Program-made: the position numbers and the translations under genes
The notes under the pieces: generated by a model
Databases searched by the model: none
Seen by the model: the letters and a program-made list of their open reading frames with translations, nothing else
Told to the model about the DNA's origin: nothing
In this document: in pieces, positions 23,088-34,214 of the stretch
How positions within the stretch are numbered: the stretch's first letter is position 1
Layout of the letters: each line of letters begins with the position of its first letter
Assembly (NCBI RefSeq): GCF_041734735.1
Contig: NC_134900.1
Location: 39,147,954-39,211,953, forward strand
DNA length: 64,000 nt
Direction of reading: 5' to 3'
From: Babylonia areolata
Lineage: Eukaryota; Mollusca; Gastropoda; Neogastropoda; Buccinidae

Positions 23088-25338
23088 CAGTGTTGTCATT
23101 CAGATCACTGTACTGGGGAGGATCTCAAAGCCTCAGTGTTGTCATTGAAATCACTGTATTGGGGAGGATGTCAAAGCCTCAGTGTTGTCATTCAAATCAC
23201 TGTATTGGGGAGGATCTCAAAGCCTCAGTGTTGTCATTCAAATCACTGTATTGGGGAGGATGTCAAAGCCTCAGTGTTGTCATTCAGATCATTGTACTGT
23301 GGAGGATCTCAAAGCCTCAGTGTTGTCATTCAAATCACTGTATTGGGGAGGATCTCAAAGCCTCAGTGTTGTCATTCAAATCACTGTATTGGGGAGGATC
23401 TCAAAGCCTCAGTGTTGTCATTCAGATCACTGTATTGGGGAGGATCTCAAAGCCTCAGTGTTGTCATTCAAATCACTGTATTGGGGAGGATCTCAAAGCC
23501 TCAGTGTTGTCATTGAAATCACTGTATTGGGGAGGATCTCAAAGCCTCAGTGTTGTCATTCAGAACCACTGTATTGGGGAGGATGTCAAAGCCTCAGTGT
23601 TGTCATTCAAATCACTGTATTGGGGAGGATGTCAAAGCCTCAGTGTTGTCATTCAGATCATTGTACTGTGGAGGATCTCAAAGCCTCAGTGTTGTCATTC
23701 AAATCACTGTATTGGGGAGGATCTCAAAGCCTCAGTGTTGTCATTCAGATCACTGTATTGGGGAGGATCTCAAAGCCTCAGTGTTGTCATTCAAATCACT
23801 GTATTGGGGAGGATCTCAAAGCCTCAGTGTTGTCATTCAAATCACTGTATTGGGGAGGATCTCAAAGCCTCAGTGTTGTCATTCAAATCACTGTATTGGG
23901 GAGGATGTCAAAGCCTCAGTGTTGTCATTCAAATCACTGTATTGGGGAGGATCTCAAAGCCTCAGTGTTGTCATTCAAATCACTGTATTGGGGAGGATGT
24001 CAAAGCCTCAGTGTTGTCATTCAGATCACTGTACTGTGGAGGATCTCAAAGCCTCAGTGTTGTCATTCAAATCACTGTATTGGGGAGGATGTCAAAGCCT
24101 CAGTGTTGTCATTCAAATCACTGTATTGGGGAGGATGTCAAAGCCTCAGTGTTGTCATTCAAATCACTGTACTGGGGAGGATCTCAAAGCCTCAGTGTTG
24201 TCATTCAGATCACTGTACTGTGGAGGATCTCAAAGCCTCAGTGTTGTCATTCAAATCACTGTATTGGGGAGGATCTCAAAGCCTCAGTGTTGTCATTCAG
24301 ATCATTGTACTGTGGAGGATCTCAAAGCCTCAGTGTTGTCATTCAAATCACTGTACTGGGGAGGATCTCAAAGCCTCAGTGTTGTCATTCAGATCACTGT
24401 ATTGGGGAGGATGTCAAAGCCTCAGTGTTGTCATTCAGATCACTGTACTGGTGAGGATCTCAAAGCCTCAGTGTTGTCATTCAGATCACTGTACTGTGGA
24501 GGATCTCAAAGCCTCAGTGTTGTCATTGAAATCACTGTATTGGGAGGATCTCAAAGCCTCAGTGTTGTCATTCAAATCACTGTATTGGGGAGGATGTCAA
24601 GGCCTCAGTGTTGTCATTCAGAATCACTGTATTGGGGAGGATGTCAAAGCCTCAGTGTTGTCATTCAGAATCACTGTATTGGGGAGGATCTCAAAGCCTC
24701 AGTGTTGTCATTCAGATCACTGTATTGGGGAGGATGTCAAGCCTCAGTGTTGTCATTGAAATCACTGTATTGGGGAGGATCTCAAAGCCTCAGTGTTGTC
24801 ATTCAGATCACTGTATTGGGGAGGATCTCAAAGCCTCAGTGTTGTCATTGAAATCACTGTATTGGGGAGGATGTCAAAGCCTCAGTGTTGTCATTCAGAT
24901 CACTGTATTGGGGAGGATGTCAAAGCCTCAGTGTTGTCATTGAAATCACTGTATTGGGGAGGATGTCAAGGCCTCAGTGTTGTCATTCAGATCACTGTAT
25001 TGGGGAGGATCTCAAAGCCTCAGTGTTGTCATTCAGATCATTGTACTGTGGAGGATCTCAAAGCCTCAGTGTTGTCATTCAGATCACTGTATTGGGGAGG
25101 ATGTCAAAGCCTCAGTGTTGTCATTCAAATCACTGTATTGGGGAGGATCTCAAAGCCTCAGTGTTGTCATTCAGATCACTGTATTGGGGAGGATCTCAAA
25201 GCCTCAGTGTTGTCATTCAGATCATTGTACTGGGGAGGATGTCAAAGCCTCAGTGTTGTCATTCAAATCACTGTATTGGGGAGGATCTCAAGGCCTCAGT
25301 GTTGTCGTTCAAATCACTGTATTGGGGAGGATCTCAAG
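23088..25338. repeat. 46-bp minisatellite, about 49 copies
   Basis: The unit contains CTCAAAGCCTCAGTGTTGTC followed by ATTCAAATCACTGTATTGGG; the period is 46 bp. Variants are AAATC or AGATC, CTCAAAG or GTCAAAG, and TATTGGGG or TACTGTGG. The + strand has no stop in any frame over long stretches, giving overlapping open frames above 500 codons. The 46-bp period cycles all three frames, so each is the same 46-residue repeat shifted. The array abuts a SINE at its right edge (25339). Confidence 0.97.
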
Positions 25339-25985
25339 GCACACGATCCAATCCCACACCCGCCACAAGTTTCTTTCCCTCCACCAGACCTTCATTGGTG
25401 GTCTGGACGCTAGTCATTCATATGTAACGATAAACCCATGTCCTGTCTCCAACATGCACTTAGCACACTGCAACGAAAAGCTTCTCTCTGGAAAAAAAAA
25501 ATGTTGAAAAATCCTCTTTGATAGGAAAACAAGTACACGTGTAGACATTGACAGGAAAACAAGTACACCTGTAGACATTGACAGGGAAACAAGTACACCT
25601 GTAGACATTGACAGGGAAACAAGTACACCTGTAGACATTGACAGGAAAACAAGTACACCTGTAGACATTGATAGGGAAACAAGTACACCTGTAGACATTG
25701 ACAGGGAAACAAGTACACCTGTAGACATTGACAGGGAAACAAGTACACCTGTAGACATTGATAGAAAACAAGTACACCTGTAGACATTGACAGGGAAACA
25801 AGTACACCTGTAGACATTGACAGGAAAACAAGTACACCTGTAGACATTGATAGGGAAACAAGTACACCTGTAGACATTGACAGGAAAACAAGTACACCTG
25901 TAGACAGAAAAGAAAAGGTGGCGCTGTACTGTGGTGACGTGCTGTCCCGGGGAGGACAGCCAGCCAGAATTCCACACGGAGAAAT
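25339..25985 (+). mobile_element. SINE family B copy interrupted by an internal minisatellite
   Basis: 25339-25518 matches the family B body: the CCAGACCTTCATTGGTGGTC hairpin, GGACGCTAGTCATTC, and the ACATGCACTTAGC segment, then TTTGATAGG. 25906-25985 matches the 3' part, with GGTGGCGCTGTACTGTGGTG, the GGGGAGGACAGCC block and AATTCCACACGGAGAAATG. Between them the SINE is expanded into a 30-bp array (25519-25905). The tRNA-like head is missing or diverged, replaced at the left by the 46-bp array. Confidence 0.85.
25519..25905. repeat. 30-bp minisatellite inside a SINE, about 13 copies
   Basis: The unit is GACAGGAAAACAAGTACACC plus TGTAGACATT, with GATAGG and GGGAAAC variants and one copy a base short. 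Its sequence derives from the SINE segment GATAGGAAAACAA that directly precedes it. The flanks on both sides are SINE sequence. Confidence 0.93.
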
Positions 25986-26059
25986 GTGTCAGGGTGTGTG
26001 AGGGGATAATGTGAATATTGACAATGTTACAATCTGATAAGTGGAACGCTGTGCGGCAG

Positions 26060-26536
26060 GGATTAGGCCGGAAGCGGAGCGAGAAGTATGCGCCAGTCTT
26101 CAACCAGGACTTCTACACCTGGCTGCCGCTGCAGAAGGAGATCCGCGCCAGCCTGCCCAACCTGTCCACCTATCAGACCACCTTCACCCCGCGCTGCTGC
26201 CTGCCCGTGCCCCAGCCCATCGTTAGATCCCGCCTCACGGAGCAGTCCCACGAGGCAGACCAGAACGGGACCACCATATACCACTCCGAGTTCGGGGTGA
26301 ACTGCCCGCACTCCAGGCAGGTCTGGCAGCGGGCCCACCCAGCCCTGGCCCTCAGCACCACCAATCGTGAGAACTCGGCTCGCCGGAACCCTCACCAGCC
26401 CCGAGAGTCCGTGGCCTCCTGCCTCAACTGGCACCACCCCAGGAAGACGTCACAGCCACAGGCCGCGGACACCAGCGGCCTCCATCTACCTCACGTGCCA
26501 GCCTCGCCCCGGTCAGACCCTCAGCTTCCGGTCTGA
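26060..26536 (+). CDS. TEX36: TEX36-like terminal exon 4 (residues 77-234, stop)
   Basis: The acceptor GCGGCAG ends at 26059 and the stop TGA lies at 26534-26536. The exon encodes GLGRKRSEKYAPVFNQDFY, then TWLPLQKEIRASLPNLSTYQ, matching the region after HDNR in TEX36 (GLGRK then an aromatic-rich stretch). After about residue 160 the sequence is proline, histidine and serine rich, low in order, and I see no family match. It makes the protein roughly 50 residues longer than human TEX36. The exon is strongly GC-rich, and two other frames are also open over part of it; phase 0 continuity with exon 3 and the GLGRK match decide the frame. If a frameshift exists near the end, the C-terminus would differ. 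Confidence 0.78.
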   Translation, partial: GLGRKRSEKYAPVFNQDFYTWLPLQKEIRASLPNLSTYQTTFTPRCCLPVPQPIVRSRLTEQSHEADQNGTTIYHSEFGVNCPHSRQVWQRAHPALALSTTNRENSARRNPHQPRESVASCLNWHHPRKTSQPQAADTSGLHLPHVPASPRSDPQLPV

Positions 26537-26666
26537 CCCCCTCCCCAGCAGGTTTGCTCTGCAGAAAGTCTACCCAGCGTCGCGCCTCAAGGATGAAGGC
26601 CCGAAGTCAATTAGCCATCTGGACTCTTGCGACCCCTCTCTCTGTCTCTTATCTATTACCCTCGTT

Positions 26667-26672
26667 AATAAA
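26667..26672 (+). promoter_or_regulatory. Polyadenylation signal AATAAA of the TEX36-like gene
   Basis: A canonical AATAAA lies 131 bp after the stop codon. It is followed within 10-30 bp by a GT/T-rich stretch (TTTTGTCTTTGTCTTTGTC), a good downstream element. Confidence 0.75.
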
Positions 26673-26699
26673 GATTTTGTCTTTGTCTTTGTCTCTCTT

Positions 26700-27150
26700 T
26701 CTATCCCCCCCCCTCGCCCCCCGCCCTCCCTCTCCCCCCCCCCCCTCTCTCTCTCCTCCATCTCTCTCGCTCTCCCCTCCCAATCTCTCATCCCTCCCCC
26801 CACACCCCACACCCCCCTCCCTCTTCGTGTATTTGTTATACTCACTCCTCTTTCCGGTTGAGGACAGCCTGACAACAGGCCGTTAGGAGCGTACTCCGTG
26901 TCTCCCTGTTCCTCAGAGGAAGTTTCCACCCCTCTTTCTCTTTTTTTTCTTCTCTCTCTCTCTCTCTTTCTCTTTCCTCTCTCTCTCTCTCTCTGTCTCT
27001 TCTGTCCCCCCCTCTCTCTCTCTTTTCCTTCCCCCCGCCCCCTCTCTGACTCTCTCCTCTCTTTCAGCATGCCTGTCTGTCTGACTTCCTGTACCCGGAC
27101 ACACACACACACACACACACACACCACCACCACCACCACCACCACCTCTC
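26700..27150. repeat. Pyrimidine-rich low-complexity region
   Basis: C/T-rich sequence with C runs at 26706-26750, CT runs up to about 27065, (CA)n at 27101-27123 and (CAC)n at 27120-27147. Long open frames here are compositional. Confidence 0.85.
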
Positions 27151-27917
27151 CGCACCCTTTACCTGTTTCTCCCGCTCCCTCCACCCCACCCCCTCTCCCC
27201 AACACACACTACACATACATACACGCCACAAGCACACTCACTGCCATTCTCAGCAGGTTTGTTCTGTCTGCACACTGTTTCTGCTTCCCTCAGCAGCTGT
27301 ATTTTGGCACCGCAAAAGTTGTGCGGCACTTTTTACAGAACTTTCTTTTCATTGAAAGTTATTCTGATCTCAGTTTTTTTGGATAAATTGATGGTAATTG
27401 TAACAGGAACAACATTACATTGTGATATTGCACCAGTAAGAAGACTTTACATTATAAAAGAGGATAAAAAAAGAAATGTAAATCATGGTTACAATTCTTT
27501 CTTCTTGAAATTTTGAATAAAAAAGAGATATTCATGTCGTTGAAAAGTGTCACAGTGATTGTAAGAAGTGTTTGATTTTGGATGTTGCGACATTCGGGAC
27601 GGCTGAGCAGCGGGAACACATTGAAAAAACTTGCTCTGTGTGTGTTTGTGTGCGTGCACGCACGTGTGTGTTTTCCTTCCCTACAGTCTGTCACCCCGCG
27701 CCGATCTGCACAGACTGAGATCAGTCCAGCTGGAGAGCATACCAAAAGCTGCAAGAAAAAGACACTAAAAGACATGAATTCAAAAAAACAAGGAAATGGA
27801 CAAGCCAGCTGAACAAATCTTTATATAAATAAAATTGAATAAAATAACCAAAAAAAATTTTAAGTGCACCCAAAAAAATCAAACAGATAAAGCCGGTTGA
27901 ACAGAAGGGTTCCATAT
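27151..27917. other. Intergenic spacer
   Basis: AT-leaning unique sequence between the two genes with a short GT run at 27636-27670. No exon, RNA gene or transposon was recognised. Confidence 0.4.
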
Positions 27918-28150
27918 GCAGATGCACGGCAGTACTGCACGTAAAAGAACCCACGGCAACAAAAATGGTCCCTGGCAAGATTATGTAGAAACATCCACTT
28001 TCAGGTAGGGAAAAAATGACCACGAAATGAGTGGCGCTCTCAGTGCAGGGACACGCTGTCCATGGAGAGATCAGCCCGAATTTCACACAGTCATGTGTTG
28101 TGACGAAAGAATAATAAACTATGATACTATTACTAATAATAATCATAATG
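27918..28150 (+). mobile_element. SINE family B, 3' half
   Basis: Starts in the body at GCACGTAAAAGAACCCACGG and continues through GAGTGGCGCTCTCAGTGCAG, the GATCAGCCCGAATTTCACAC block and a short AT-rich tail of ATAATAA type. The 5' tRNA-like part is absent. This copy shows the sequence from which the array at 1-440 derives. Confidence 0.85.
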
Positions 28151-28177
28151 AACATCTCTCTCTCTGTATAATATATC

Positions 28178-28211
<34 letters not shown>

Positions 28212-28933
28212 TTGATACAGACACATGCAAACACACACACACACACACACACATATCGACCGATCAACAGTGAAACATGGTAATCAGTCTGAACCATGGA
28301 CAATACAATGAACGGTAAATATACATGTACGTCCGTGCTGAGAACGGATGCAGATGCAGGACAAAAATGATGTGGGTGTAAGGGAAACAACTGCAGTCTA
28401 CTGTGATAATCCCACCTTTAGGGGTCGCCTCCCTTAGGTAAGATGCACGGACTCGAACATCAATAATGATTTGGAGTTTTTGATCAAGATAAATCTTGAC
28501 GGGTATTTTTCTTTGTTCAATCAGTTGTCGTTTTCATAGTTGGTTTTTTTTTCTGTTTAATTTCAAACAAATTGACCTTACTGTCAGGAACTTTTCTTCT
28601 TCCTTTTTTTTACTTGTGACAAAAGCAAAACTGATGATATTATATATTTTGATAACAGACTAAATACATTGAACTGGGTATTTCTTCTTTTCAAACATAC
28701 TAACAACAGGCATGGTATGTACGGTAATTCAGTTGACCTACTAGCATTTCCCGGCCGGCCGTTATCCCGGAGAGTAGAAAATTTACGAATTGAATAACAT
28801 CAATTCATGTACAAGGACAATCGTGAGGGGGAAAAGACACTGATTAAAACAACAAAAATGAAACAAAAACTATTTAAAAAAAACAATTGTAATACCTGAT
28901 CGAACAGAGGGGGAAAAAAAACAAACAGGCCGG

Positions 28934-28991
<58 letters not shown>

Positions 28992-29230
28992 TTTGTAGAC
29001 TTGTTGATGATACCCTAAGGTTACTGTGTAAAATTTTCAATGAAATCGTCATCTATCACTGAGAAAATACTTGTCAAAAAAACGGTTCACTTTTTTGGAG
29101 ACACTCGATATATATAGTAATATGATGTGTGTGTGTGTGTGTGCGCGCGCGCGCGCGCGCGCCACTGACTGAACCATGGAAGACGTTTGTGTATATCACG
29201 CCAAACGCGTGAACTGAATGTAATAACCAG
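28151..29230. other. Intergenic spacer with microsatellites
   Basis: (TA)n at 28178-28209 is followed by (CA)n at 28229-28252. (CA)n also lies at 28936-28980 with (TA)n after it, and (GT)n(GC)n at 29127-29162 is a 36-bp alternating purine-pyrimidine run. The rest is AT-rich unique sequence with no coding signal. Confidence 0.6.
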
Positions 29231-29387
29231 GGCTGGGTTTCACTGAGCGATCATAGCAGTGCTAAGAGAGTTTGCTTTGCGTCAAGAATATTCCTGAGTG
29301 TTTGGAATTGGCGTGGACTTAGATCGTTCTCCTCAAGTTAACGCTGAACAGACGTAGCGTTGCTAAGATCGCTCAAACAACCCAGCT
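29231..29387. mobile_element. Small element with terminal inverted repeats (MITE-like)
   Basis: The left end GGCTGGGTTTCACTGAGCGA and the complement of the right end, AGCTGGGTTGTTTGAGCGAT, match over about 33 bp with several mismatches. Both continue with a TTAGC/ATAGC-type segment. The total is about 157 bp with no coding capacity. No clear target-site duplication was seen, so the family is not assigned. Confidence 0.6.
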
Positions 29388-29745
29388 GAACTGACTCCAT
29401 TCCCTCCGAACAACACAATCTTCACCAAACCAGAGAGCCTAGTACGTGTCTGCTTTCCTCAGTTGACCAAACCAAGACCCAAGCACTGAACAACGAAACT
29501 GACCCTAAAGACGCCAACTGAAAGCGTGCCAGGAGGTCGTTCAACTCGATCAACTGACTCTGTCCAAGAGAGAATTTTAGGGACCGGGTAAAAATCGGGA
29601 CTCTACTGAACTTAAAACTGAACTGACAGGCAGATAAATACAATGAACTATCAATATAAAGGGTGCCAACACCCGGCACAAAAACTAAACCAAACTGAGA
29701 CCGGGGGCAAAGGTCACAGTCAGGAAGAGAGACACACTGTACTGA
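29388..29745. other. Intergenic spacer
   Basis: Unique sequence in which ACTGA, CAACTGA and CCAAC words recur irregularly. No gene or RNA signal. Confidence 0.35.
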
Positions 29746-29991
29746 CAGTTTCAGTTTCACTTTCTCAAGGAGGCGTCACTGCGTTCGGACAAATCCATAC
29801 ACGCTACACCACATCTGTTGAGCAGATGCCTGACCAGCAGCATAACCCAACGCGCTTAGTCAGGCCTTGAGTGCATGCTTACATATTTGTGTACCTATGA
29901 CAGGGGATTTCATTTTACGTAATTTCGCCAGAGGACAACACTCTCGTTGCCATGGGTTCTTTTTCAGTGCGCCAAGTGCGTGCTGCACACG

Positions 29992-30022
<31 letters not shown>

Positions 30023-30146
30023 TAGACGCTCAGTTTGATTTTCCAGTCAAACTTCGGAGAAAGGGCGAGAGCGGGATTCGAACCCACACCCTCACGGACT
30101 CTGTGTATTGGCAGCTGAGCGTCTTAACCATTCTGCCACCTTCCTC
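29746..30146 (-). mobile_element. tRNA-derived SINE, family A, near full length
   Basis: On the minus strand, box A TGGCAGAATGG is the complement of 30128-30138 and box B GGTTCGAATCC the complement of 30074-30084. Both match the RNA polymerase III internal promoter consensus. The body includes AACCCAACGCGCTTAGTCAG (plus-strand reading) and ends by CTCAAGGAGGCGTCACTGCG and a CAGTTTCAGTTTCAC tail. It is better preserved than the copy at 13390. Confidence 0.92.
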
Positions 30147-30191
30147 CTTGTACTGACAAGACAAGGTGAATGAAACACAACGTGACAACAT

Positions 30192-30226
<35 letters not shown>

Positions 30227-31070
30227 AAAAATAAACTGATGCATATACCATAAAACCGGCGGCAGAGAAATAAAATTACCAACCGACCACTTAATTAGCT
30301 GATCGGTTAATCGACCAGCCAGTCCGGCAGGTTGCATGTCGATCTACAAGCTAAACCATAGGCGAGATTATTACTGGCATGGGGTGCCAAAACGCAAACT
30401 TCAAGAAGTTGCCTTGAAATAGTCAGTCAAACAATCTGGATCTCATCATCCACCCTCCCACCCCCCTCCATCTTCCAATCCATCAACGCGTTAATCAGTA
30501 AAGCAACAGACGGTTCGTGAGAAAAGATAAATCAAACACAGACATCAATATGCAGCACCATGCGGTCAGTTGATGAACCGCCCAACCAATGCACTGTCTT
30601 AAAGTATGGAGACCGACCTGTTGACCAGTTTATTACTCAGTCAGAGAGACAGGCAAACAGCCAGACGACGGACCTGACAGCCAGCCACTCATTCACTTGT
30701 TCAGTGTTTAAGGACTAAGCTAGGTCAGTCAATCAGCAGATCAGTATCACTCCGTCCTACTAAATACTGTACTGACAACCAGAAATCAGCTGACCGATTT
30801 CATCTGTTGACCAACTTGACAATCAAGGAATCAGCAAGTCAGTCGATCTACACTGAGACTAATAAACCTTTCATGAAATTGAAACACCTATTTGTTTGTT
30901 GTTTTTTGACGGTTTTTTTTTTTTTTTTTTTTTCAAACCATCAACTTGATCAACTAGACTGACGAGCAATGGAGCCGGCAATATCAGTTGACAAGACCAT
31001 GGTGTAAATCAGTCCGGCATACTGCAGCTAGTGCACTGGCAATCAGACCCGATAACTGAAATGTATACCG

Positions 31071-31114
<44 letters not shown>

Positions 31115-31585
31115 CGCGCGCGCGCATGAAAACAGGCACGCCACGAGTTCCGTCAGGTGATATCCGCGGTGTAAGTGACCCGGCCGCTGCTAACCCCATA
31201 CCTCGAAAGAAGAAAGCAGAAATTAAAGAACATAGAACGACCACGAATTTTCCACACTGTGGAAGCACCTCATATTTCACAAGAAACATGCTGATGAGGT
31301 GATTGAAAAAGCCTAAAAAATTGATAACTGACTTGAGAAGTGAAAAAGGAGGGATGACCACAAGAAACGAACAGCTGTTGTTCATATAAGCTTCTGAGAA
31401 GGTTTGCTGCCATTTATATAGCTTTCATATCCCAGGTTCTGTACGTCTCGCGTTATCTATAATAATGCTGAAATTACAGCAGTAGGTATTTTTCATGATT
31501 ATGATTCTAATTCTAAACACATTTTATGAAAATATTAGCGACATTGTCTTTGATGAGGATCATATTACTGTCGTCTGCTACAAAA
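30147..31585. other. Spacer upstream of CADPS
   Basis: Contains (CA)n at 30194-30224, poly-T at 30919-30943 and (CA)n(CG)n at 31073-31125. From about 30250 to 31000 the words CAGTCA, GACCAG and AATCAG recur irregularly, a cryptically simple sequence. No open frame resembles a known protein. Confidence 0.45.
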
Positions 31586-31597
31586 TGCGCATGCGCA
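31586..31597. promoter_or_regulatory. NRF1-type palindrome TGCGCATGCGCA in the CADPS promoter region
   Basis: A perfect 12-bp palindrome matching the NRF1 consensus (YGCGCAYGCGCR) lies about 130 bp upstream of the CADPS start codon in otherwise AT-rich sequence. Placement at a 5' end is typical of NRF1-driven housekeeping and neuronal promoters. The transcription start is not known. Confidence 0.65.
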
Positions 31598-31725
31598 AAA
31601 AATCCTCGTAATGAATGAATGTTGTGGACTGGCAGAGCAGCAGAAACTTACGATGATCGCTCTGGGCTAGACGTCTTTCGGTTTGTCAGCTGTTGTGATC
31701 GGGGTTCTCTGCATCGCTTTTAAAG

Positions 31726-32556
31726 ATGCTTGATTCGTCGTCGAGCGAGGAAGAGTCCGAAAATGGGATTCTTGAAGAGGGTGATGAGAACAATTCTGAA
31801 GTTCTCAGCTTGCCCAGTGCCAGTGGGGAGCAGAAGAGCTTGTCTGCTGCCAGTGCCAGTGGGGATAACTTGAGTGTTGCTGGAAGTCATTCCAGATCAA
31901 ACAGCATCAGACCGACCAGTCCCAGCCCTTCTCTTGCCAGTGATCGTGACAGAGAGAAAATCAGCATAGAAGAAGTGGAGAAGATTGAAAAAGAAGAGGA
32001 GGAGAGGACAAGACAGAAAAGACGGTTGCAGTTGTACGTGTTTGTGATGAGATGTATCGCTTGTCCATTCAATGCCAAACAGCCCACAGACATGGCTAGA
32101 CGGCAGACAAAAGTGACTAAACAGCAACTCCAAACCATTAAGGAAAGATTCAGTGCTTTTCTTAATGGAGAAACGCATATTGCTGCGGATGAAGCATTCA
32201 CCAAGGCAGTGCAAAGCTACTATGAAGTTTTCTTGAAGAGTGATAGAGTTGGCACCATGGTTCGCAGTGGAGGTTGCTCAGCAAATGATTTTCGGGAAGT
32301 TTTCAAAAACAACATAGAAAAAAGAGTAAGATGCATGCCAGAGATTGATGGGCTCAGCAAAGAAACAGTCTTAAGTTCCTGGATGGCCAAGTTTGATGCA
32401 ATATATCGTGGAGAAGAGGATCACAGGAAGCAACCTCAGCGCATGACTTCTGCCGCATCTGAACTGATCCTCAGCAAAGAACAGCTGTATGACATGTTCC
32501 AGAACATCCTGGGTGTAAAGAAATATGAGCATCAGATTCTGTACAATGCATGTCAG
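31726..32556 (+). CDS. CADPS: CADPS exon 1 (residues 1-277)
   Basis: The start [12 protein letters not shown] matches the vertebrate CADPS N-terminus (MLDPSSSEEESD). An in-frame TGA at 31696-31698 and an A at -3 support this ATG. Residues 1-75 are acidic and serine rich, probably disordered. Residues 79-100 form a charged, coiled-coil-prone segment. From residue 101 the sequence is highly conserved: [54 protein letters not shown] and [20 protein letters not shown], ending ILYNACQ. The donor is GTGTGT at 32557. This N-terminal region is the part reported to bind dynactin in vertebrate CADPS. An uninterrupted 277-residue first coding exon is long; I do not recall the vertebrate exon layout well enough to call it intron loss. 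Confidence 0.97.
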
Positions 32557-33568
32557 GTGTGTATGATAATATTTATAATGAAAATAGATAATATATGTTA
32601 TCCAAGCACATTTGAATACTAAGCACATGAAACGGCCACTTGCAGTCTACACACTTATAAGAAAAACAAAATTCACTTCTACAAATTCTCCAGGCCTTGA
32701 CAGTTATGCATTTGCGAGCAAACACACACGTTACTCATGTGCACACATGCATGCATTCACTTATGACACATACTGACATAGTGAACATACACACACTGAC
32801 AGAGTATGTGATGTGTGTGTGTGTGGTTTTCACTCAATAATTCAGCCTTTTCTTGAAGTGGGGCAATGTATTTTTGATTCAGCTTGCTTATTTTTGCTTG
32901 TCTGTATGGCAATTCAAAATTAAAATGTGTAATATTTGTACAGAGATGTATTATGAATATGCAGATCTATATGCATATATATACAAAATAATGATAATTA
33001 TGTATACTGTATTTTCATTATATGCACAGGCACGCTTGGTTGCCTGCACACATGCATGCATATGGTATATGATGATATATGCCCACACTATAATAATATA
33101 TCCCTGTATACTGATAGTAATAGTACTAATACAGTCATATGTGTAAACACCGTATTCTGATATACTTTATACTGACAGTACTACAGTCATGTGTGTTAAC
33201 ACTGTATACTGATATACCAGTACTGTGTACTGACACAGTCACATTTATATGACCCTGTTCTATACCTGCACAATATACAAATGTTTCACAGAACATACCA
33301 TGTTATAACGTACAGTGTTACACATCTTATACTCAGTTTGGTTGGTATTTGCCTATTGTTGTGGTGTCTGTAAAATGTTATTCATGGTTTTTCTGACAAT
33401 TTAATGGTCTGATTCAGGTGATTCTGTTTGACACTATACTGTGATATAATACACACATGCACGCACATGCATGCATGCACACACATAGACACTATACTGT
33501 AGACCAGTGCAGTACACACACATACGCACACACACACACTCACACTCACTCACTCACTCACTCACTCA

Positions 33569-33613
<45 letters not shown>
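32557..33613. other. CADPS intron 1, left part
   Basis: AT-rich unique sequence with scattered ATACTG and ACACTATACTG words at 33000-33500. (CTCA)n and (CA)n lie at 33527-33613, into which the MITE at 33614 is inserted. No coding signal. Confidence 0.5.
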
Positions 33614-33614
<1 letters not shown>

Positions 33615-33958
33615 AGTGTTTCCCATGAAGATAGAATATAAGGGTTACAGGCACCCTCTGTGTAAATTTTTGGAGGTCATTCCAGGATTTTTAAGGGCCC
33701 ATATATGTTCAGTTGAAAATAACCACTTCAACAATCACAAACACACATGCACAAGAAAACACATGGACAGTGTCTTGTCAAGTTGAAGACTTTTTTTGCT
33801 CTCAGCCTCTTCTCAGTTTCCACTGTACATGAATTATCAGGAAAGTGATGTTGGGAAAATTGTGTGCGTCCTCTGTGGCATACAGTACTGAAAACTGGCG
33901 GTCTTTTTCAGATTTTTATGCGTAAAGGACGCAGTTTAGTGCAATATGGGAAACACTG
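33614..33958. mobile_element. Non-autonomous hAT-like element (MITE), 345 bp
   Basis: Perfect 13-bp terminal inverted repeats: CAGTGTTTCCCAT at 33614-33626 and ATGGGAAACACTG at 33946-33958. CAGTGTTTCCC-type ends are typical of hAT transposons. The element sits inside a (CA)n tract, so an 8-bp target duplication of ACACACAC type is compatible but cannot be proved. No transposase frame is present. Confidence 0.8.
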
Positions 33959-34089
33959 CACACACACAAACACACACACACACACACACACGTGATCATA
34001 TATATAATGAATATGTATGTTAAAATATATGCAGACTTAAGTAATTCATACAAGTGATCAGTAATGAAATGCTCATGAACGGTGTCCAG

Positions 34090-34170
34090 CTGGACAATGC
34101 TGATGAACAAGCGGCTCAAGTTCGCCGGGAGCTGGATGGTCGACTGCAGGCTGTGGAGGTGATGATCAGG
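34090..34170 (+). CDS. CADPS: CADPS exon 2 (residues 278-304)
   Basis: This 81-nt, phase 0/0 exon has acceptor GTGTCCAG (ending 34089) and donor GTGAGT at 34171. It encodes [20 protein letters not shown] then AVEVMIR, continuing the conserved CADPS sequence after NACQ (vertebrate [20 protein letters not shown]). Skipping would keep the reading frame, so a cassette role is possible in principle. Confidence 0.95.
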
Positions 34171-34214
34171 GTGAGTCGCCTTCACAGATCTTTTTGAACT
34201 TTTGCCTAATTGTT

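Noticed and set aside
23088-25338. CRISPR-like array
   Set aside because: Repeats are contiguous with no unique spacers, and the context is a eukaryotic intron.
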